Origin: Caulobacter sp. S45
GTDB lineage: Bacteria > Pseudomonadota > Alphaproteobacteria > Caulobacterales > Caulobacteraceae
NCBI RefSeq assembly: GCF_009765965.1
Contig: NZ_LMUL01000014.1
Span: 2,691,288 to 2,755,287, forward strand
Length of the DNA: 64,000 bases
Direction: 5' to 3'
Below, in pieces: positions 59,214 to 64,000 of this stretch (position 1 is its first letter; each line of letters starts with the position of its first letter). Position numbers and translations under genes: made by a program. The notes beneath the pieces were generated by a model that saw only the letters and a list, made by a program, of their open reading frames with translations, was not told the origin of the DNA and ran no database searches.

Positions 59214-60101
59214 ATGAACGATATGAGCATGGGCGCCCTGAACGACGTCGCGTCCGCCCAGAACACCGACGGCCATGCGCCCGAAGCCAAGGCCCCGATC
59301 GTCAGCGCCACCCACAATGTGGAGACGGTGTTGTGGGTGAAGCACTGGACCGACCAGTATTTCAGCTTCGGCATCACCCGTCCGGCCAGCTTCCGCTTCC
59401 GCTCGGGCGAGTTCGTCATGATCGGCCTGCCGGGCGAAGCCAAGGAAGACGGGACCCAGGGCAAGCCGATCCTGCGCGCCTACTCCATCGCCAGCCCCTC
59501 CTACGCCGAGGAGCTGGAGTTCTTCTCGATCAAGGTGGCGGACGGCCCGCTGACCTCGCGCCTGCAGAAGATCCAGCCCGGCGACCAGATCCTGATGGCC
59601 AAGAAGCCGGTGGGCACCCTGGTGCTCGACGCCCTGTTGCCCGGCAAGCGACTGTTCCTGCTTGGCACCGGCACCGGCCTGGCGCCCTGGCTGTCGGTGG
59701 CCCGCGACCCGGATGTCTACGACGCCTTCGAAAAGGTGATCGTCGCCCACTGCGTGCGCGAGGTGCGCGACCTGGCCTACCGAGAGATGTTCGAGCACGA
59801 TCTGCCCAACGACGAACTGTTCGGCGAACTGGCTCGCGAGCAGCTGGCCTATCTGCCCACCGTCACCCGCGAACCCTTCACGCGCCAGGGCCGGATCACC
59901 GACCTGATCGAGAGCGGCCGCCTGTTCGCCGACGCTGGCCTGTCTCAGATCAAGTTCGACCCGGCCGAAGACCGGATCATGCTGTGCGGCTCCATGGCTA
60001 TGATCAAGGACGTGGCCCACATGCTCGAAGCCCAGGGCATGAAGGAAGGGTCCAACTCCGAGCCCGGCGACTTCGTGCTGGAACGCGCCTTCGTCGGCTG
60101 A
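59214..60101 (+). CDS. fpr: Ferredoxin--NADP+ reductase
   Basis: FAD enzyme of 295 residues passing electrons between NADPH and ferredoxin. The FAD-binding RAYSIASPSY and the NADP-binding LGTGTGLAPWLSVARD are clear, and the C-terminus ends VLERAFVG as in the bacterial subclass. Several in-frame ATGs are possible (59193, 59214, 59223, 59229); 59214 is favoured by the AGG upstream and by the hydrophilic leader. Located 60 bases after cysH, so it likely supplies reduced ferredoxin for sulfite reduction. Confidence 0.92.
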   Translation: MNDMSMGALNDVASAQNTDGHAPEAKAPIVSATHNVETVLWVKHWTDQYFSFGITRPASFRFRSGEFVMIGLPGEAKEDGTQGKPILRAYSIASPSYAEELEFFSIKVADGPLTSRLQKIQPGDQILMAKKPVGTLVLDALLPGKRLFLLGTGTGLAPWLSVARDPDVYDAFEKVIVAHCVREVRDLAYREMFEHDLPNDELFGELAREQLAYLPTVTREPFTRQGRITDLIESGRLFADAGLSQIKFDPAEDRIMLCGSMAMIKDVAHMLEAQGMKEGSNSEPGDFVLERAFVG

Positions 60102-60108
60102 TTCAGCC

Positions 60109-62322
60109 CTAAAGCTTCGCCGACAACCTCACATAGGCCGTGCGTCCGTCGCCCGGCAACGCGCCGCCGCCGGTGCCGTCGCCGTACAGGAAGTTGCGGC
60201 GGTCCAGGATGTTCTTCACCCCGACGCTGGCGGTCCAGCGGTCGTGCGGGATCGAGACGGCGACGTCGAACAGCGGCGCGCCGGGCACCAGCCGGGTCTC
60301 GGCGGCGTCGGCGAACTCATGATTGCGATAGCGCGCGCCGAAGGCGAACTGCAGGTCCTCCACCGGCCCGGTAATCGGCAGGTGCAGGTCGTAGGTGGTG
60401 AAGGCGTTGGCCAGCAGCGACGGCACGCTCGGCACGCCGTGCCCGACGTCGGCGGGGGTGGCGGGATAGTTGGTTATGGTCGGGTCCTGCACCGCCAGAT
60501 TGGCGATCACGTTCCAGGCGTGGGTCGGCCGCAGGTTCAGGTCGGTTTCCCAGCCCTGCACGCGGTAGGAGAACACCTGGGCCACGTCGATATTGCCCGT
60601 CCCGCCCGGCGCCGGCTCGGTCAGGAAGGTGAAGACGTTGTCGCGCGTCGCCCGGTACAGCGAGGTGGATAGCGACAACCACGCGCCGCGCTCGAAGCGC
60701 ACGCCGCCCTCGAACTGGGTGCCGCGCTCCGGCGTCTGGCCGATGCTCTCAGGCTCCTCGGTGTTGAAGATCGGATAGGCGTCGCTGGAATAACCGCCGA
60801 ACACCGACAGGGCCGGGGTCAGGAAGTAGACCAGACCCACATCGTAGGAGACCAGGGAGTCGTCGCGCTTGATCGGCTGACCCGGGACCCAGGGGCAGGC
60901 GTTGAGCTGGGGCGGGTTGCAGGGCTGTTCCTGGCCGGGGTTGGCCGGCAATAGCGTCTTGGCGTCCCCTTCCGTATCGAACCAGTCCTGGCGCACCGAC
61001 AGGCGCACCTTCAGCGCGTCGGTGACGTCGATCTGGTCGATGGCGTAGAGGCTGTAGAAGTGGGCCGACAGGTTGGCGTCGTCGCAGCTGTGGCTGTTGT
61101 CGCACTTGAAGCTCAGCGACGAGAAGCTGCCGTCGTTCACCACCGGGGCCAGGATGTTGTTGATGTTGGGCAGGTCGGCGGTCGAACGCTCGGTGTCGCC
61201 ATCGATGCGCCGCACCTCGAAGCCGGTGACCAGCACGTGTTTCAGCGACCCGGTGTTAAAGCGCCAGGTCGGCTCGGCCTGCAGATTCAGGTCGCCGAAG
61301 TGATCCTCCTGGTGGCGGAGTTGGCGGCTGGTCAGGGCGTAGGTCGCGCCGACCAGCTTCACCGTGCCGCCGGCGTTGCGCGCCAGGTCCACATCGCGGT
61401 TGGTGTAGGCGCCGCGCAGGTTGACGGTCAGATAGTCGTTCACCGTCCAGGCGTCGGTCAGGAACAGGCGCTCTATGTCCTGGTTGGCGAAGGCGTAGGG
61501 GGTCGAATAGGTGTCGTCGACCGGGACCTGGATCGGCTTGCCCGTGCCCGAAGGCGGCGAGAACGGGATGCCGGTGGCGTCCGGCGTGTTCTCCAGGTGA
61601 TGGTATTCGAAGCGCAGCTCGACATCGTGCTGGGCGGGCCGCCATCTCAGCGCGCCGAGGAACTCGCCGGTCTCGTCGCTCAGGCCGCGGAAGCCGTCCG
61701 AGCGCTCGTATTCCCCGTCGACCCGGTAATCGACGTTGGCCAGACCCGTGGGGCCGGTGGCGAAGACGTCGGTGGTCGTGGTGTTATGGGAGCCGTACTG
61801 CTCGCTGAGGCCCGCGTCGAAGGCGTCGCTCGGCCTGTAGTGGACCAGGTTGATGGTCCCGCCCTCCTCGGTGCTGCCATAGAGCGCCGAACCCGGTCCC
61901 TTCAGCACCTCGACCCGCTCGACCCCGGTCAGGGAATGGGTCACGCCGGTCAGGTCGGAGGTCCCGTCCGGGAGGCCGTCGTTGAGGTAGGTGGCGTTCA
62001 GGCCGCGGATGATCACCCGGTCGAAGAAGCCGAAGGCGAACTGGCCGCCCTGGGTCACGCCGCTGACGTTGCGCAGCGTGTCGGTCAGCTTGATCCCGCC
62101 CTGCTCGTCGATCAGCTCGCGGGGCACGATCTGGATGCTGCGGGGCTGGTCCTGGATCGGCGTGCCGGTCTTGTCGATCGACACCACCTGGTCCAGCGGC
62201 GTTGTGCGGGGCGCTGTGACCACCACGGTCGACACCGTGTTGTCCTGCGCGCGCGCCAGCGAGGTTTGCGTCGCAAGAGCAAGCAAGGAGACCGTCGCGC
62301 CCAAAACCGCCTTCAAATTCAT
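60109..62322 (-). CDS. TonB-dependent siderophore receptor
   Basis: Outer-membrane receptor of 737 residues from the ATG at 62322, with a signal peptide (LKAVLGATVSLLALATQTSLARA) and a TonB-box-like STVVVTA. The plug domain shows GTPIQDQPRSIQIVPREL and TLRNVSGVTQG, typical of siderophore receptors; a beta-barrel region follows and the last strand ends TAYVRLSAKL. No siderophore biosynthesis or FecR/sigma genes lie beside it. No Fur box could be recognised upstream. GGGGG precedes the ATG. Confidence 0.92.
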   Translation of the reverse strand: MNLKAVLGATVSLLALATQTSLARAQDNTVSTVVVTAPRTTPLDQVVSIDKTGTPIQDQPRSIQIVPRELIDEQGGIKLTDTLRNVSGVTQGGQFAFGFFDRVIIRGLNATYLNDGLPDGTSDLTGVTHSLTGVERVEVLKGPGSALYGSTEEGGTINLVHYRPSDAFDAGLSEQYGSHNTTTTDVFATGPTGLANVDYRVDGEYERSDGFRGLSDETGEFLGALRWRPAQHDVELRFEYHHLENTPDATGIPFSPPSGTGKPIQVPVDDTYSTPYAFANQDIERLFLTDAWTVNDYLTVNLRGAYTNRDVDLARNAGGTVKLVGATYALTSRQLRHQEDHFGDLNLQAEPTWRFNTGSLKHVLVTGFEVRRIDGDTERSTADLPNINNILAPVVNDGSFSSLSFKCDNSHSCDDANLSAHFYSLYAIDQIDVTDALKVRLSVRQDWFDTEGDAKTLLPANPGQEQPCNPPQLNACPWVPGQPIKRDDSLVSYDVGLVYFLTPALSVFGGYSSDAYPIFNTEEPESIGQTPERGTQFEGGVRFERGAWLSLSTSLYRATRDNVFTFLTEPAPGGTGNIDVAQVFSYRVQGWETDLNLRPTHAWNVIANLAVQDPTITNYPATPADVGHGVPSVPSLLANAFTTYDLHLPITGPVEDLQFAFGARYRNHEFADAAETRLVPGAPLFDVAVSIPHDRWTASVGVKNILDRRNFLYGDGTGGGALPGDGRTAYVRLSAKL

Positions 62323-62438
62323 CTGGCCCCCGCCTAATCCGCTGGATCGTATACCAAATGGCACCGAAGCACGTTGCACTCACTTATGCCAGCGACGCGG
62401 TCTCGTCGCGAGGTGGGGCCGGAGGATTTCCGAAGTCA

Positions 62439-62458
62439 GCGTAGCCTTTAGGATACGC
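62439..62458. promoter_or_regulatory. Inverted repeat upstream of the TonB-dependent receptor
   Basis: GCGTA-g-CC ... GG-a-TACGC around TTTA: seven paired positions per arm with one mismatch. It lies about 117 bases before the receptor start. It could be an operator for an iron- or ligand-responsive regulator; it does not look like a Fur box. Confidence 0.35.
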
Positions 62459-62538
62459 ATGGAGGTTCGAGCCCATTTTTTCGCCGCTCGGCTCTGCGAA
62501 GACGACGCGGTGAATGGCCGTTCAATAATGAACCGAAT

Positions 62539-62558
62539 CGTAAGGAGTAAACCTTACG
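62539..62558. promoter_or_regulatory. Inverted repeat upstream of the chemoreceptor
   Basis: CGTAAGG and CCTTACG, perfectly complementary over 7 bases with a 6-base spacer (AGTAAA), 70 bases upstream of the chemoreceptor start. A regulator site is the simplest reading. Confidence 0.4.
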
Positions 62559-62627
62559 GATACTCAGGTCAGTGGCGTGCGGCGCGGGTGGGCGCTGAAC
62601 TCGTCACGATATGCCTGGGGGATCGGC

Positions 62628-64000
62628 TTGAAGTTCGCTGACATTCGTTTGACCGGAAAGCTCACAATCGGTTTCGGCGCCGTGCTGGCCATTGTGGCGA
62701 TCACGTCCACCCTGATCTTCATGCGCGTGACCCAGCTCGCCGAGACCGAGCGGCTCAATTCGGTGTCCAGCGGGGCCATCGACCTGCTCGATCAACTGAA
62801 CTGGCACCAGGAGGCCCTCAAGGCCAGCACCCGCAAGTTCATGATGACGGGGCAGAGCGAAGAGCGCGGCAAGGTCGATACCGACATCGAGATGATCGCC
62901 AAGGACATCACCGGCCTGCGCCAAACCTTGACCATCGATGCGCCCCAGTTCCTTCCCATCCTCGATCGCTACAGCGTGGTCAGCAACAACTACACCCACA
63001 AGCTGTCGAACACGGTGGCCAGCATGGTCGCCGATCCTTCGCTGCGGTTGAAGGCCCTGCAGATTTCCGCGAATTCGCCGATCGGCGGCATCCTCGACAA
63101 GATGTCCAGCAAGCTTCGCGGCGACATTTCCCAATGGTCCGACAACTGGACCCGCCGTAGCCGCGAGGCGATGGGCCAGGTGCAGACCTTCGTCCTGGGC
63201 GGCCTGCTGGCCTGCCTGGCGATCGGCGCCGCCATGGGCTGGACCATCACCCAGGCGATCGGACGCCCCCTCGGCGAGATGACAGCGGCCATGCGCCGCC
63301 TGGCCGCCGGCGACAATACGGTCCTGGTGCCGGCTGTCGGCCGCAAGGACGAGATCGGCCAGATGGCCGAAGCGGTCCAGGCCTTCAAGGCCGCCGCCGT
63401 GGAGAAGATCCGGCTGGAAGGCGAAACCGCGGAACATCGCCAGCAAGCCGAAGTAGCACGCGCCCGCAACGAGGCCGACAAGGCCGAGGCCGCCAAGCGC
63501 CAGACCATGGCCATGGAAGGCGTCGCGGTCGGACTGTCCACCCTGTCGGCGGGCGAACTGACCTTCCGCCTGAGCGAACCCTTCTCCGCCGAGTACGAGA
63601 AACTGCGTGAGGACTTCAACGCGGCGATGGATCGGCTGCAGGAGGTCATGAAGACGGTGGTCGGCAGCACCTCGGCCATCCATTCCGGCGCCGGCGAGAT
63701 TTCGGTGGCCGCCGACGACCTGTCGCGGCGCACCGAGCAACAGGCCGCCAGCCTGGAACAGACCGCCGCTGCGCTCGACCAGATCACCGCCACGGTGAAG
63801 AAGACCGCCCAGGGCGCCATCGAGGCGCGCGACGCGGTGGTCGCCACCAAGTCCGACGCCGAACGCTCCGGCGTGGTGGTGCGCGATGCGGTCGCGGCCA
63901 TGAGCGGGATCGAGCAGTCCTCCCGCCAGATCGGCAACATCATCAGCGTGATCGACGAGATCGCCTTCCAGACCAACCTGCTGGCGCTCAACGCCGGGGT
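62628..64000 (+). CDS. Methyl-accepting chemotaxis protein, 3' end cut by window edge
   Basis: Transmembrane chemoreceptor; 457 residues are inside the window. Reading starts at a TTG (KFADIRLTGKLTIGFGAV) preceded by GGGGGAT. Helix 1 is at about 10-30, a periplasmic four-helix-type sensor follows, and helix 2 is at about 185-207 (TFVLGGLLACLAIGAAMGW). A HAMP domain comes next and a second HAMP-like segment around 305-345 (LSTLSAGELTFRL). Signalling helices begin near 365 with RRTEQQAASLEQTAAALDQI, a methylation-helix type. The sequence breaks off in AFQTNLLALNAG, the receptor hairpin region. Ligand unknown. Confidence 0.92.
   Translation, partial: MKFADIRLTGKLTIGFGAVLAIVAITSTLIFMRVTQLAETERLNSVSSGAIDLLDQLNWHQEALKASTRKFMMTGQSEERGKVDTDIEMIAKDITGLRQTLTIDAPQFLPILDRYSVVSNNYTHKLSNTVASMVADPSLRLKALQISANSPIGGILDKMSSKLRGDISQWSDNWTRRSREAMGQVQTFVLGGLLACLAIGAAMGWTITQAIGRPLGEMTAAMRRLAAGDNTVLVPAVGRKDEIGQMAEAVQAFKAAAVEKIRLEGETAEHRQQAEVARARNEADKAEAAKRQTMAMEGVAVGLSTLSAGELTFRLSEPFSAEYEKLREDFNAAMDRLQEVMKTVVGSTSAIHSGAGEISVAADDLSRRTEQQAASLEQTAAALDQITATVKKTAQGAIEARDAVVATKSDAERSGVVVRDAVAAMSGIEQSSRQIGNIISVIDEIAFQTNLLALNAG

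Larger units (their letters stand above)
62323..62627. other. 305-base divergent intergenic region with two dyads
   Basis: Separates the siderophore receptor and the chemoreceptor. No convincing gene on either strand. It is less G+C-rich than its flanks and contains two inverted repeats, at 62439-62458 and 62539-62558, annotated separately. Confidence 0.5.

Noticed and set aside
62323..62627. A Fur box upstream of the siderophore receptor
   Set aside because: No stretch resembles the Fur consensus or its alphaproteobacterial variants; only unrelated dyads are present.

Overview
The window reads as chromosomal DNA of an alphaproteobacterium of the family Caulobacteraceae (Caulobacter/Phenylobacterium type). 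Support: very high G+C almost throughout, an F1-only ATP synthase operon (delta-alpha-gamma-beta-epsilon, no F0 genes beside it), a PleC-like histidine kinase whose promoter region carries clustered GANTC sites (the CcrM methylation sequence), a NodT-type efflux outer-membrane factor and an alphaproteobacterial type SOS box (GTTC-N7-GTTC). I saw no rRNA, tRNA, CRISPR array or insertion sequence. Both edges cut a gene: an MFS exporter on the left and a chemoreceptor on the right.

Layout. 1-2.3 kb: MFS exporter, RutE-like nitroreductase and a TerC membrane protein. 2.5-8.05 kb: the F1 operon atpHAGD-(unknown periplasmic protein)-atpC. 8.06-12.7 kb, minus strand: rppH, a divergent polysaccharide deacetylase, ihfB, rpsA with a clear terminator, and cmk. 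12.9-18.6 kb: a fatty-acid beta-oxidation operon (fadE, thiolase, bifunctional hydratase/dehydrogenase). 18.6-24.6 kb, minus strand: PleC-like kinase, pepN and an unknown conserved gene. 25-35.2 kb: a four-gene RND efflux operon of the MdtABC-OprM type with two unusual embellishments. 35.2-51.3 kb: short housekeeping and accessory units (cca-arfB, an FAD-linked 2-hydroxyacid oxidase with rraA, Rrf2 regulator-creatininase-sodC, a Spy-like periplasmic protein, kup, amine oxidase, M16 peptidase, LLM oxidoreductase, transglutaminase-like protein, SPFH protein plus partner).

51.4-53.8 kb is the most interesting part: a polymorphic-toxin gene with a C-terminal Tox-REase-5-type nuclease domain, overlapped by an Imm52-type immunity gene, downstream of a good match to the alphaproteobacterial LexA box. 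The toxin tip and immunity gene are clearly AT-richer than the toxin N-terminus and the rest of the window, so the tip-plus-immunity cassette looks horizontally acquired. This looks like a DNA-damage-inducible, colicin-like toxin/immunity locus.

53.8-60.1 kb: a LysR regulator divergent from a sulfite-assimilation operon (siroheme methyltransferase, DUF2849, CysI-type sulfite reductase, DUF934, CysH, ferredoxin-NADP reductase). The gene set suggests that ferredoxin, rather than a CysJ flavoprotein, supplies electrons to sulfite reductase. 60.1-64 kb: a TonB-dependent siderophore receptor and the chemoreceptor at the right edge.

Start codons were chosen by ribosome-binding site, overlap with the preceding gene and family length. 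Several start with GTG or TTG.
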